Part shown: positions 1-9,541 of the stretch, piece after piece | Position numbering within the stretch: position 1 is the first letter of the stretch | Layout of the letters: every line of letters starts with the position of its first letter | Assembly (NCBI GenBank): GCA_041177965.1 | Contig: JBEGWF010000002.1 | Location: forward strand, 1 to 64,000 | Length of the DNA stretch: 64,000 nt | Reading direction: 5' to 3' | DNA from: SXXZ01 sp041177965 | GTDB taxonomy: Bacteria > Verrucomicrobiota > Verrucomicrobiia > Limisphaerales > UBA9464 | The notes under the pieces: model-generated | What the model saw: the letters and a program-made list of their open reading frames with translations, nothing else | What the model was told of the DNA's origin: nothing | Databases searched by the model: none | Translations under genes and position numbers: made by a program

Positions 1-2753
1 AGGCCGAAATCGTTGCCCGTGGCGACCAGACCCCGCCCGAAGTGCTGCTGCCAGACGCGGTTGACCATCACCCTCGCCGGGAGCGGGTTGGCCGGATCGG
101 TGAGCCAGCGGGCCAGTTCCAAGCGGCCGCTGGAGGCCCCGGCCGGAACCATGCCGACGGGGGCCAAGGCCGACAGCGCACCGCGCCGGACCGGTTTTCC
201 GGGTTGGTCGGGCTCACCCCGCATCTGCAGGACCGCGTCGCGCGGGGTGCCCTCGGCCACCCCGTAGGCCAGGGGGAACGGCCCGTCGACCAGGAGCCGC
301 TCCAATTCGGCGGAGGCGGCCTGGGCCTCGTCCCGGAGGACCTTCAGGCGGGACTCGATCTCGCCGATCCGGCGGCGGCGGCGTTCGGCGGCGGCGGGCG
401 TCTCGACGGTCCCCTCGGCACCGCCCGATGACAGGACCTTGTCCTGGAGCGCGAAATTGTCGGCATCGAGGGCGGTTTTCGGGCCCGGCCGATGCCCGTA
501 GGAGTCGATGAAGACATTGTCGATCACTCCGTCCCAACCGGGAGACAACGCACCGGAGAACGCCTCGGGTTCCCCGTCGCCCTGGAGGGTCGCCTCATAC
601 CGCCGGCCCCGGAGGTCGAGGGTCAGCCGGACCCGATGCCAGCGGCCCCGCTGCAGCGGGCCCAGCGACTCCCGGCGACCGCCGTCGACGCGGAAGAATT
701 CCGTACCGGACCAGAACAGTTCGACCGCGGCGGAGGTCCCGGGGCCATGCCCCAGATAGAATCGCCACGTGCCCTCCGCATCGGCGGCAGCACCCCCGGG
801 CACCTCGCCGCAACGGAAATCGAAGGCCGCATGGAGCCGTTCGGTCCGTTCGACCTTCCAGGCGGTGGCAAGGTTCTGGCCGAACCCGTCGTAGGCCGGC
901 CCTCCCGGCATGTGGATCCCCTGGTTGCCCCGGGACGACGACGGACCGAGGGGGCTCTGGGATTCGGCCCGGATTGCCACCCGGCTGTTGGGGCCCGGGT
1001 GCCAGGGATGGGCCGGTGGCGTCCCGACCTTCTGTCCTTCGAATCCTCCGTCGATGCCGACCAGCGAGGCCCGCTCGGTCTCCAGCGCGTCGCGCTCCGG
1101 GAGGGACGCATCGACGGGACCGGGGATGTCGGTGGACACCGGTTCGAGGGGCTCGGGCTGGATCGCCAGGTTGTCGATGCACAGGCCGGGGCGCGCCGTG
1201 GAATCAGGGCCACCCCCGGCGGAATCCAGTCCGATGAAATCGACCACACCATCCCCATCGGACGACAAGGGGTGCGGGCCGACCGTCCGGACCGCCCCGG
1301 GCGTCCCCACCCGCGCGACGACGGTCCGCGCCTTGCGGTCCAGATCGAGCTGGAGGTTCACCCAGGAGCCCGGAGTGAAGGCACCCAAGGACAGCGGGGT
1401 TCCACGACCGGTCCGCAGGACCAGGTCGCGGGCGGAGATCATCACCTCCACCACCGGCCCACCGCCGTCGCGGCCCACCCAGAACCGGTGGGAGCCCGGG
1501 GGCTCCGGGGTCCCGGGGGCTTCGGGCAGGGTCTTCAGGTCGAGATTGACCGTCAGCCGGGAAGCGTCGCGGACCGGGCCACCCAGGCGGTGCAGGGCCT
1601 GGCCGAGGTGCCACGGCCGGGTACCGGCGGGGATCGACGCCCCGACGCGTCCCCCGGGATGGCGATGGCGGAACGGGCTCTGGGCATCGGTGGTGACGGC
1701 GATGGGCCCGTCGTAGACCCAGGGCGGCACCAGTACCCCCTTGCTGCCGCCGGCGGCCGGGGCCTGCAGCTCGAAATCGCCATCCAGATCGTCGATCGAC
1801 CGCAGCACCGCCGAGGGCACGGGCAGCCCGGCCCGCTGCACCACCCGGGTCAGCGAGGCGACCCGCCGCTCGTACTCGCGCCACCGGGGCAGCGACTCCT
1901 CCGGCGGGATCAACGGGACCATCGAGCGGGTGCGCTGTTTCTGCTCCGACCCCGGGAAGGCGAACCGGGTGCTCTCGAAGATGCCGTAGAGGGCGTAGTA
2001 CTCGGTCGAGGAGACCGGGTCGTACTTGTGGTTGTGGCATCGGGCACACCCCAGCGTCAGCCCGAGGAACGCCTGTCCCATCGTGTCGATGGTGTCCTGG
2101 AGCGTCAGGTGGTGGTAGTTCTCGGAGTCGAACCCGAAACGCCGCGAGATGGCCAGGAATCCCGTGGCCGCCACCTGTTCCGCGTACCGCTCCCGGGGTC
2201 CCCGGCGCGCCAGGATGTCACCGGCGACCTGCTCCTCGATGAACCGGAAGTAGGGCTTGTCGGCGTTGAAGGCGTCGATGACGTAGTTCCGGTAGCGCCA
2301 GGCCACCGGCACCGGATAGTCGGCGGTCTCGCCCGCGGTGTCGGCGTACCGGACCACGTCCAGCCAATGCCGTCCCCAGCGCTCGCCGTAGCGGGGCGAG
2401 GCCAGGAGTCGATCGACCACCGTCTCGGCGGCCTGGGGCGACGGATCCCGTTCGAAGGCCTCGATCTCCTCCACCGTCGGCGGCAGGCCCGTGAGGTCGA
2501 GGGTGACCCGCCGGAGCCACGTCCGGCGGTCGGCCTCGGGCGCGGGACGGCGACCCTGACGCTCCAGCCGGGCCAAGATGAACCGATCGAGGGGCGTGCG
2601 GCACCAGGCCGGATCGGACACCTCCGGGGGAGCCGGATCGCGGACCGGCTGGAAGGCCCAGTGCGACCCCGGGTCGCCGGGCGGGGCCGCCGCTTCCGTC
2701 AACGCCGCCAACGCCGCGAAGGCGACGCACGCCATGGTCTTGCCGATGCTCAT
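1..2753 (-). CDS. DUF1549/DUF1553 secreted protein, 3' end beyond window
   Basis: Open in one minus-strand frame from an ATG at 2753 to the left edge (917 codons, no stop), so the C-terminus is missing. Residues 1-22 form a signal peptide (MSIGKTMACVAFAALAAL...). The DUF1549 region follows with the hallmarks TLDLTGLPPT and RYGERWGRHWLD, and a CARCHNHKYDP motif near residue 234 that would bind one c-type heme. Residues of about 330-800 look like LamG/concanavalin-type beta-sandwich sequence. DUF1553 begins near residue 870 (LARWLTDPANPLPARVMVNR). These proteins are typical of planctomycetes and verrucomicrobia and are thought to act outside the cytoplasm in polymer degradation; the exact reaction is unknown. 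The N-terminal PSCyt1 heme domain that usually precedes DUF1549 is absent. Such genes are often followed by a DUF1501 gene, which would lie past the left edge (inference). Confidence 0.9.
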   Translation of the reverse strand, partial: MSIGKTMACVAFAALAALTEAAAPPGDPGSHWAFQPVRDPAPPEVSDPAWCRTPLDRFILARLERQGRRPAPEADRRTWLRRVTLDLTGLPPTVEEIEAFERDPSPQAAETVVDRLLASPRYGERWGRHWLDVVRYADTAGETADYPVPVAWRYRNYVIDAFNADKPYFRFIEEQVAGDILARRGPRERYAEQVAATGFLAISRRFGFDSENYHHLTLQDTIDTMGQAFLGLTLGCARCHNHKYDPVSSTEYYALYGIFESTRFAFPGSEQKQRTRSMVPLIPPEESLPRWREYERRVASLTRVVQRAGLPVPSAVLRSIDDLDGDFELQAPAAGGSKGVLVPPWVYDGPIAVTTDAQSPFRHRHPGGRVGASIPAGTRPWHLGQALHRLGGPVRDASRLTVNLDLKTLPEAPGTPEPPGSHRFWVGRDGGGPVVEVMISARDLVLRTGRGTPLSLGAFTPGSWVNLQLDLDRKARTVVARVGTPGAVRTVGPHPLSSDGDGVVDFIGLDSAGGGPDSTARPGLCIDNLAIQPEPLEPVSTDIPGPVDASLPERDALETERASLVGIDGGFEGQKVGTPPAHPWHPGPNSRVAIRAESQSPLGPSSSRGNQGIHMPGGPAYDGFGQNLATAWKVERTERLHAAFDFRCGEVPGGAAADAEGTWRFYLGHGPGTSAAVELFWSGTEFFRVDGGRRESLGPLQRGRWHRVRLTLDLRGRRYEATLQGDGEPEAFSGALSPGWDGVIDNVFIDSYGHRPGPKTALDADNFALQDKVLSSGGAEGTVETPAAAERRRRRIGEIESRLKVLRDEAQAASAELERLLVDGPFPLAYGVAEGTPRDAVLQMRGEPDQPGKPVRRGALSALAPVGMVPAGASSGRLELARWLTDPANPLPARVMVNRVWQQHFGRGLVATGNDFG

Positions 2754-2933
2754 CCGGGTGATCTCCCGGCATTCCACCCCGACCGACGGCCGACCGGAAG
2801 CGCAAACTGAGGAGCGGCCCCGGGCCCGATGGGGACGTCCTCATCCGGTCCACACGGCGACATCCTCAAAGCGTCGGGACAAACGCCGGCTCACCGATTG
2901 TCTTCGGCGACGGCCCATGCTTGCCTAGGGGCC

Positions 2934-3968
2934 ATGACACTGCAGTTCGGATTCCTCGGCCTGGGCTTCATGGCCGCGACCCACATCCAGGCGCTGGCGC
3001 ACGTGCCGGGCACCTCGGTGGGCGCGATCTGCAACCCGAGCGGACGCAACCTCGACGGCGACCTGACCCGCGTGGGCGGGAACGTGGGCGACCCCAACGG
3101 GGTGCGCCTCGACATGACGCAGGTCCTGGCCTACCGGGATGTCTCCGCATTCCTGGCCGACCCGGCCATCCAGGTCGTGGACATCACCACGCCGACCAAG
3201 AGCCACCTGGAGCTGGCCATCGCCGCCCTCCAGGCCGGCAAGCACGTGCTCGTGGAGAAACCCATGACCCGGACCTCCGAGGAGGGACGTCGGTTGGCCG
3301 AGGTCGCCCGCGAGGCGACCCGACGCGGGGTCTTCCTGATGCCGGCGATGTGCCTGCGCTTCTGGCCGGAATGGCGGGCGGTCCAGGAGGCCATCGTCGG
3401 CGGTCAATACGGGCGGGTGCTGAGCGCCCGTTTCCGGCGGGTGGCGCAGGCTCCGGGCTGGGGCCACGGGCATTTCCTGAGCGCGGCCGACTCCGGCGGG
3501 GCGTTGCTCGACCTGCACATCCACGACGTCGACTTCATCCGGTTCTGCTTCGGGCACCCGACCCGGGTCTTCTCGCGAGGCCACACCAAGGTCAGCGGCG
3601 GCATCGACCACGTGCTCACCCAATACGACACCGCCGGCGGTGCGGTGATCAGCGCCGAGGGCAGCTGGGCCATGACGCCGGGTTTCGGCTTCTGCATGGC
3701 CTACACCGTGGTCTTCGAGAGGGCCACCCTCGACTACGACTCCTCGCGGGGCACCGAGGCCCTGCGCCGCTTCGTGGAGGGACATCCGGCCGAGACCCTG
3801 AAGCTCGACGAGCCCAATGGCTACGCGGGCCAGATCCGGCATTTCGCCGAGTCGATCCGCGCCGGTCGCGCCCCGACGGTGGTCACCGCCGATGACGGCG
3901 CAGCCGCCGTCGCCGTCTGCGAGGCCGAGGCCGAGTCGATCCGCACCGGGTTGCCCGTGACCCTCTGA
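2934..3968 (+). CDS. Gfo/Idh/MocA family oxidoreductase
   Basis: A 344-residue NAD(P)-dependent dehydrogenase of the Gfo/Idh/MocA family, which acts on sugars, inositols or related polyols in the cytoplasm. The Rossmann motif GFLGLGFMAATH lies at residues 5-16. The family signature EKPMTRT begins at residue 108 with the catalytic-type Lys109. The C-terminal half (HGHFLSAADSGGALLDLHIHD and onward) fits the substrate domain. The ATG at 2934 was chosen because it places the dinucleotide fold at the N-terminus; an in-frame ATG at 2829 would add 35 residues unlike the family. The stop is separated by one base from the next start, so it is cotranscribed with the HAD phosphatase. The substrate cannot be read from sequence. 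Confidence 0.93.
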   Translation: MTLQFGFLGLGFMAATHIQALAHVPGTSVGAICNPSGRNLDGDLTRVGGNVGDPNGVRLDMTQVLAYRDVSAFLADPAIQVVDITTPTKSHLELAIAALQAGKHVLVEKPMTRTSEEGRRLAEVAREATRRGVFLMPAMCLRFWPEWRAVQEAIVGGQYGRVLSARFRRVAQAPGWGHGHFLSAADSGGALLDLHIHDVDFIRFCFGHPTRVFSRGHTKVSGGIDHVLTQYDTAGGAVISAEGSWAMTPGFGFCMAYTVVFERATLDYDSSRGTEALRRFVEGHPAETLKLDEPNGYAGQIRHFAESIRAGRAPTVVTADDGAAAVAVCEAEAESIRTGLPVTL

Positions 3969-3969
3969 G

Positions 3970-4755
3970 ATGAACACCCTGCATGTCGTCTTCGACTGGG
4001 ACGGGACCCTGTCGTTCATTCGCGCCGGTTGGGGCGAGGTGATGCTGCGCCAGTGGCTCGAGTTCCTGCCCCCGGCCCCCGGCGAGTCGGCCGAAAGCCG
4101 ATCCGTCTTGGCCCACCGGGAGATCTGGGCGCTGAACGGCCGCCCCAGCATCCACCAGATGGAGCGGCTGGGGGTCCTGGTCGCCGAACGCGGGGGCACC
4201 CCATGGCACCCCGACCGCTACCAGAACGATTTCCAGGAACGCCTGGGCCGATTGATCCGTCAGCGCATGGATGCCATCCAACAGGGCGGGCATCCGGCCG
4301 ACCATTTCATGGTGCGGGGCGCGCGCGCCTTCCTGCGGCGCTTCCAGGAGGCCGGGGCCACGCTGCACATCGTCAGCGGCACTCCGCGACCGGCGGTCTC
4401 GGCCGAGGTGGACTGCCTGGGCGTCCGGGACCTTTTCGGCGAACGCATCCACGGTCCGAAGGGCCTGACCGACACCTCCTTCCACAAGCGCCACGCGATC
4501 CGCGAGATCGTCGAGGCGCACGGGCTGGACCCGGCCCGTGCGTTGGTGTCGTTCGGGGATGGCGCGGTGGAGATCGCCGAGACCAAGGCGGCCGGGGGCC
4601 GGGCCATCGCCGTGGCCGCCGATGAGGAGCACTGGCATTCGGGCCGTTGGGACGAATCCAAGCGCCAACGCCTCACCGAGGCCGGGGCCGATTTCGCCAT
4701 TCCGGACTACCACGAACCGGCCGGCGTCTGGGCCTGGCTCGGCGGGGATCGTTGA
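3970..4755 (+). CDS. HAD-superfamily hydrolase (probable phosphatase)
   Basis: A 261-residue HAD-fold phosphatase. Motif I is DWDGT with nucleophile Asp9 and general acid Asp11. Motif II is SGTPR, motif III the Lys in FHKRHAI, and motif IV is FGDGAVEIAETK, where the usual second acidic residue is Glu rather than Asp. The cap between motifs I and II is helical (C1 type). The gene starts one base after the oxidoreductase stop, so the two probably work in one pathway, for example removing phosphate from a sugar or polyol intermediate (inference). Its 3' end faces a convergent gene, with a 12-bp GC palindrome in the gap. Confidence 0.88.
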   Translation: MNTLHVVFDWDGTLSFIRAGWGEVMLRQWLEFLPPAPGESAESRSVLAHREIWALNGRPSIHQMERLGVLVAERGGTPWHPDRYQNDFQERLGRLIRQRMDAIQQGGHPADHFMVRGARAFLRRFQEAGATLHIVSGTPRPAVSAEVDCLGVRDLFGERIHGPKGLTDTSFHKRHAIREIVEAHGLDPARALVSFGDGAVEIAETKAAGGRAIAVAADEEHWHSGRWDESKRQRLTEAGADFAIPDYHEPAGVWAWLGGDR

Positions 4756-4780
4756 GACGGACCGGATCGCCGCTTCGCCC

Positions 4781-4792
4781 GGCCCCGGGGCC
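4781..4792. other. 12-bp GC palindrome between convergent genes
   Basis: GGCCCCGGGGCC is a perfect palindrome between the ends of the HAD gene (+) and the monoheme protein gene (-). It could help both transcripts terminate, but there is no U-tract and the hairpin would have a very short loop. Confidence 0.3.
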
Positions 4793-4863
4793 AGCCCCAC
4801 CCGACCCCATTCGACCATTCCCGAACAGCTCCGGCACGGCAGTGCGGAGAGGGTCTCCCAGCC

Positions 4864-6225
4864 TCACTGAGAGTGGTCCGACAGCACCTTGGCCGGTGCG
4901 ATCGTCGGGATCGTCCGGGGCTCGGTCAGGCTCTTCCAGTCGGGGGGCAGGTCTTCGATCGTCTCGGTGAGGATCTCGCGGACGACCCTGCGGTCCTCGG
5001 AGGACAGCCTCCGGAAGGGCTCCGAAGCATCGGTGCCGCTCAGGACCTCGGCCATGCGACGGTAGATCTTCTGCTTGAGCGGCGAGGGCAATTGGCGGAA
5101 GGCATCGGAGTGGATGAGGAAGCTGCAGGGATGCTTGAAGAGGCGCTTCTGCAGGTCCAATTGCCGCAGCGAACGCCCCTGCTTGTCCCGCGGACCCGAC
5201 GCCTCGAAATTGCGGACGAACTCCTGGCCGCCCTTCACCGGATGTTCGAGCGGGACCTCCTCGGCCAAGAGCAGTTGTTTGACAAGCCCCTCGACCGGCG
5301 ACTTGAGGTAGTCGACATGGCCGTAGGCAGCCAGGTGCTGGGTCGCCATGTACTGGACCCGGGCGATGAAGTTGTGCAGGTGCACCTGGTGCCCCAGCAC
5401 CATCAGGGCCACGATGTCGCTCCCGGCAGACGGGTATTTCGAGGGATCGAAGAACTCGTCGAGGCGCGTCTTGTTGCCGCCGAGCGCCGGGTGGGACTTG
5501 GCCTTCACGAAGTCGTCCCCCATCCGATTGCCCCGGTGCTGCACCGGACCATGCGTCCCGGTCACGTACCACCCGCCCCACCGGTCCGCCATCGGGGTGC
5601 GGTGATCGACCGGCTCGATCCCGGTGGCCAAATCGACGATACCCTGCCGGTCGGTCTCCACCGAGCGGAAGAGGTGTCCCGGAACGCCCATCGTCCGCGA
5701 GGAGGCGTGGCACTCGAGGCAATTGTCGATGCGCTTGATGACGGGCTTGTCGGTGGGCTTCTGCTCCACCACGTAGAAGACCCCACCCAGGCGCGGATCC
5801 ACCTCGGACACCTCCACCAAAGGAGAACCGGGGATGTAGCCCAGATAGACGTCGTCGTTGAAGAAGACGGCCCTCGGGTTGCCCGGGTGGATGTGCTCGC
5901 GCTGCAGGGACGTTTTGGAGAACACCAGCGTTTGAGAAGAGGGATCCACGCCCAGGGCCTTCTGGAACGAAGGCAACCACCCCAGCTTGGCATCCCATGC
6001 GAGCGTCACCTTTCCGGCCTCGATCTTCCGGATCAATTCGGCCACGGGGCCGGTGGCGGGTTCCTTGGAATACCGCCGCGCCTCGGTCTCCAGCTCCACC
6101 AGATGGGTCGAACCCTGAAAGTCCCCCTGAGCCGCGAGGACCGGCCCTCCGCAGGAAAGCCCGACGCCGACGACCCAAGCCAGCGCACCCGATCGGCGGG
6201 ATCCGGGGGAGGATCGAACATTCAT
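4864..6225 (-). CDS. secreted monoheme cytochrome c-like protein
   Basis: A 453-residue protein with a signal peptide (hydrophobic segment near residues 13-32 ending ...VLAAQG). One CXXCH heme-binding motif, CLECH, sits in the phrase NCLECHASSR near residue 170. Downstream phrases such as RTPMADRWGGWYVTG and GNRMGDDF are characteristic of an uncharacterised planctomycete/verrucomicrobial cytochrome family. No second CXXCH is present, so it should bind a single covalent heme. It probably acts in the periplasm in electron transfer or as a redox partner; no specific role can be assigned. The ATG at 6225 is followed directly by an ordinary signal peptide. Neighbours on the same strand are spaced loosely. 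Confidence 0.8.
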   Translation of the reverse strand: MNVRSSPGSRRSGALAWVVGVGLSCGGPVLAAQGDFQGSTHLVELETEARRYSKEPATGPVAELIRKIEAGKVTLAWDAKLGWLPSFQKALGVDPSSQTLVFSKTSLQREHIHPGNPRAVFFNDDVYLGYIPGSPLVEVSEVDPRLGGVFYVVEQKPTDKPVIKRIDNCLECHASSRTMGVPGHLFRSVETDRQGIVDLATGIEPVDHRTPMADRWGGWYVTGTHGPVQHRGNRMGDDFVKAKSHPALGGNKTRLDEFFDPSKYPSAGSDIVALMVLGHQVHLHNFIARVQYMATQHLAAYGHVDYLKSPVEGLVKQLLLAEEVPLEHPVKGGQEFVRNFEASGPRDKQGRSLRQLDLQKRLFKHPCSFLIHSDAFRQLPSPLKQKIYRRMAEVLSGTDASEPFRRLSSEDRRVVREILTETIEDLPPDWKSLTEPRTIPTIAPAKVLSDHSQ

Positions 6226-6324
6226 GCCCGATGAACCTTCATCGCAAACGGCCCGGCGGCGCCAGCCTCCCTTGGCCCGAATCTGGACGCATCTTGGTCT
6301 GGGCGCGTGTCACCCACGGACCGC

Positions 6325-6627
6325 TCAATGCCATCGGAAGACCGCCAGCAACGAGGCGGCCATGGCGGCGATGACGATGAACCCCACCACGGTCCAGAAC
6401 CGGCGGCGATCGGGCTTCTTGGGCCGCCCCTGGCCGAACTCCCGGGCCACGAAGTCGTCGTAGTCGAACGCCTCGCCGTCGGGCAGATCGAGCCCGGAGA
6501 CGGCGGCTTCCTCGTTCCATCCGGAGTCGCGGGAGGCGCCGCAGCCCGGGCAGGCGACCGCCTTGCGCGGCACGAATTCACCGCAGACCGGGCAATCCCC
6601 AGGGGGTCGAAACACCTCGTCGCTCAT
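6325..6627 (-). CDS. small zinc-ribbon membrane protein
   Basis: A 100-residue protein with two N-terminal CXXC pairs (CPVCGEF and CPGCGAS, residues 12-34) forming a zinc-ribbon, an acidic linker, then one transmembrane helix near residues 77-96 (FWTVVGFIVIAAMAASLLAV). This layout matches small zinc-ribbon proteins that are often found but have no known function. It lies 18 bases downstream of the propeller/phosphoesterase gene's stop in minus-strand order reversed, that is, after that gene in the direction of transcription, and may be cotranscribed with it. The ATG at 6627 gives a compact protein beginning MSDEVF. Confidence 0.75.
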   Translation of the reverse strand: MSDEVFRPPGDCPVCGEFVPRKAVACPGCGASRDSGWNEEAAVSGLDLPDGEAFDYDDFVAREFGQGRPKKPDRRRFWTVVGFIVIAAMAASLLAVFRWH

Positions 6628-6645
6628 GGAGCCGGAAGACTGGGG

Positions 6646-9363
6646 TCAATCGTCGTCGTCGTCAGCATCGGGGGTGACGGCCCATTCCGGGTAGGGCCGA
6701 TCCGGACCGGCCATGGCGTTCCACAGGATGCGATTCAGGACGTCCTCCGGGGCCTTGTCCACCTCGCGGAAGTTCAGTCGGGCCGAGACCTCGGCATCGC
6801 GCCTCAGGACGGGGTTGAGCAGCGCCTTGGCCGGCGGGTTCATCTGATCGAGCGGCACGGTGTTGGGCACCGCCTTGTAGGGCGTGAGGTCGGGCGTCTC
6901 CTGGAAGCAGTCGGACATCGGCGTGGCGCTGGCGTCGAACTGGTTCATGGGCTTCATGCCCAGCACCTGCTCGGCGGTGCGGATGATGCTCGTGGTATTG
7001 TACTGGGTCGTGACGACCGCGCCGCGACGGGTGTAGGGGCTGATGCAGAAGGCGGTGGTGCGGTAACCGCTGACATGGTCCCAGCCCGCCTGCGGATCAT
7101 CCTCGATGGCGAGGATCAGCGTCTCCTTCCAGAACCGGCTGTGGCTCACCGCCTCGACGATCCGACCGAAAGCCAGGTCGTTGTCGGCGACGCAGGCCGC
7201 CGGGGTGGGCTGTCCGGCCGAGGTGCCGCTGGTATGATCATTGGGCAGGCAGATGAGGGTCAGGTTGGGGAACTCGCCCCGGGCCTCGAAGTCCCTCAAC
7301 TCGCGGATGAAGTGATCGGCCCGGTACTGGTCGGGCACCGACATCTCCCATCCGACATAGTTGGTCGGGGTGTGCGGGAGGAGGCTCGGGACCATCGCCC
7401 GACTGGAGAAGATCACCTCGTCGGACTCGCCCTTCCAGGTCCGGTAGCACGGCAGGAACGGGATCGACCCCTTCTTCTTCGGGTCCCGCCAGCGGACGGT
7501 GGGTTCTGCGAACTCTCCGTAATTGCGCAGGGTCTTGCCGTGCTTCAGGGCGTTGTCCCAGATGAATCCGGCCGGGGAATACGCCAGGGCGTCGGCATCG
7601 TCCTCGCCCATGCCGTCGGGGTAGCTGCGCGGGAATCCGGCGAAGGACTTCTCCATGTAGTCGGTGGAGAAGGCGGTGGTCGACCACTGGTGTCCATCGG
7701 CGCTCAGGATCCCGGCGCAGTAGGTGTTGTCGAGGAGCACGAACTCGCGGGCGATCTTGTGCAGGTTGGGGGTGATCTTCTCGCCGAAGATGCACAGGTC
7801 GGCGCGTCCGTTGCCCCGGGGTTCATCGCCCAGGACCTGATCATAGGTCCGGTTCTCCTTGATGATGTAGATGACGTGCTTGAAGACGCTGGGCTCGCCG
7901 ATGCGCTCGGGCACGGGCCGCGGTTTCACGCCACTTCGGGCCGGAAGCCTCGAGGCGAGGATGGCCTCGCGACGGAGGTTGCGGGAGACGGTCTCCGAGA
8001 GCTTCGGCAGGGTGCGACGGCCAGGGATCGGCACCAGCGAAACGGTGCCATTGTACTGGTGGGTGTTGAAGCCCTCGGCGCCGGTGTCGGCCTTCTTGGT
8101 CCGGGAGGCCATCCCTTTGACGTTGGCGACGATCAGTTGCCGGCGCGCGGTGTCGTGCACCAGGGCGGCAGGGAACCATCCCACGGGGATCAGGCCCGCC
8201 AGCCGCGATTCGCGATCGGCCGGGTCGAAGCGGATCACGGCGATCGCGTTCTGGGACCCGTTGGCGACGTACAAGGTCTTGCCATCGGGGGCGAAGACCA
8301 GCGCGTTGGGCGAGGCCCCGAAGAGGTCGGCCGGATTGATCTTGGCCCAGATCGTCTCCACGACGGCATGGGTTCGGGTATCGATGACGCTGAGGGTGTC
8401 CGCACCGGCGTTGGCACAGACGACATGGCGGCGATTGGGTGACACCGCCAGAGCCGAGGCGTGCAGGCCGGTGACCACCTCCTGCGGCGCCCCGTCGACC
8501 GGGGCCTTCAGGTCGATGATCGAGACGGAGCCCTCGCTGGCGATGTGTCGGACGGGATCGACCCGGACCGTGGTGCCGCGGCCGGCGGGTCCGGTCAGGT
8601 CGTCGGGGCCGGGCCGGCGTCCGCCCCAGTTGCTGACATAGACCGTGTCGCCCACCCGCACGATGTCATACGGCGCGACCCCGACCCGGAACTCGCGCAG
8701 GACCCTGCCGGACTCCGTATCCAGTTCCAGGAGCCGGTTGGACAGATTGGCGCAGACGTACAGGCGGCTCCCGTCGGCGCTGAAGGCCAGACCCGCGGGG
8801 ATCTCCTCCTTGCGGCGCGGGGCATCGGCCGGGGGCAGCGGCAACGAATGCGAGGGGCTCAGCGAGCCGTCGGCACCGACCCGGAACACCTTCAGGCTGC
8901 CGTTGACGTTGCTCAAGAACACCCGCTTCCCATCGGGCGAATAGACCAGACCCGTGTAGCTCACCTGCCCCTTGGCATCCGGCTTGAGGATGTTCGCGGA
9001 AGGGACCGAGGGCCGGGGCTCGTTCACCTGCTCGGACGGCAAGGGAACCCGCTGGAGGATCTCGCCCGTCACCGGACTGAGCACCAGCAGCTCGCTGGTC
9101 TTTCCCGACACCAGCAACCGGGAGCCATCGGGCGACAGCGTCATCGCCTGAGGGCGAAGGCCCGCGAGTTCGATCTGTCGACCCAAGGGGGTCAGGGTCT
9201 GGTTGACCGGGGTGACCGAGCGACCGTCGGCCTTGTGGCCCACGGTCTCACGGATGGAGACCGGGGACGCGGCCGTGGCATCGAAGACGGCACCCGCCAG
9301 CAGGGCGGCACCCAGGCAGGTGCGGAGAAGACGGGACCCGGGAGGTCGGACGCAGGATTCCAT
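6646..9363 (-). CDS. secreted beta-propeller fused to PF04185-type phosphoesterase
   Basis: About 905 residues. A signal peptide (LGAALLAGAVFDATAASP) is followed by a YVTN/NHL-like beta-propeller with repeated SPDG/SADGSRLYV-type blades to about residue 480. The C-terminal part is a phosphoesterase of the phospholipase C/acid phosphatase (AcpA) family: IKENRTYDQVLGD metal-site motif, then LPNDHTSG, EDDPQAGWDHV and SPYTRRGAVV. It should hydrolyse phosphate esters outside the cytoplasm. The start at 9363 was chosen because it places the signal peptide at the N-terminus and has a purine-rich GGAAAAAGAA just upstream; the frame is open 116 codons further upstream without a plausible signal. The fusion of propeller and phosphoesterase is known in this phylum but its substrate is not. 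Confidence 0.88.
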   Translation of the reverse strand: MESCVRPPGSRLLRTCLGAALLAGAVFDATAASPVSIRETVGHKADGRSVTPVNQTLTPLGRQIELAGLRPQAMTLSPDGSRLLVSGKTSELLVLSPVTGEILQRVPLPSEQVNEPRPSVPSANILKPDAKGQVSYTGLVYSPDGKRVFLSNVNGSLKVFRVGADGSLSPSHSLPLPPADAPRRKEEIPAGLAFSADGSRLYVCANLSNRLLELDTESGRVLREFRVGVAPYDIVRVGDTVYVSNWGGRRPGPDDLTGPAGRGTTVRVDPVRHIASEGSVSIIDLKAPVDGAPQEVVTGLHASALAVSPNRRHVVCANAGADTLSVIDTRTHAVVETIWAKINPADLFGASPNALVFAPDGKTLYVANGSQNAIAVIRFDPADRESRLAGLIPVGWFPAALVHDTARRQLIVANVKGMASRTKKADTGAEGFNTHQYNGTVSLVPIPGRRTLPKLSETVSRNLRREAILASRLPARSGVKPRPVPERIGEPSVFKHVIYIIKENRTYDQVLGDEPRGNGRADLCIFGEKITPNLHKIAREFVLLDNTYCAGILSADGHQWSTTAFSTDYMEKSFAGFPRSYPDGMGEDDADALAYSPAGFIWDNALKHGKTLRNYGEFAEPTVRWRDPKKKGSIPFLPCYRTWKGESDEVIFSSRAMVPSLLPHTPTNYVGWEMSVPDQYRADHFIRELRDFEARGEFPNLTLICLPNDHTSGTSAGQPTPAACVADNDLAFGRIVEAVSHSRFWKETLILAIEDDPQAGWDHVSGYRTTAFCISPYTRRGAVVTTQYNTTSIIRTAEQVLGMKPMNQFDASATPMSDCFQETPDLTPYKAVPNTVPLDQMNPPAKALLNPVLRRDAEVSARLNFREVDKAPEDVLNRILWNAMAGPDRPYPEWAVTPDADDDDD

Positions 9364-9541
9364 GCGTTCTTTTTCCGGGGTCGGGACCGACGGGGCAATG
9401 CCGGAATGCGCGGGAATGGTCGAAGCCGTGCAACAATCAAGAAACGGCACCCCGTCGGATCGGTCCACGGAAGAAGGAATCGCCCCCATCCCTTGGCATA
9501 ACCCCGTGACGGCCACCTTGCGGCGGTGGCGGCCAGCGTGC

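Noticed and set aside
492..2810. 772-codon open frame on the plus strand
   Set aside because: Antisense to the DUF1549/DUF1553 gene, which is open over its whole length in one frame and has the family motifs.
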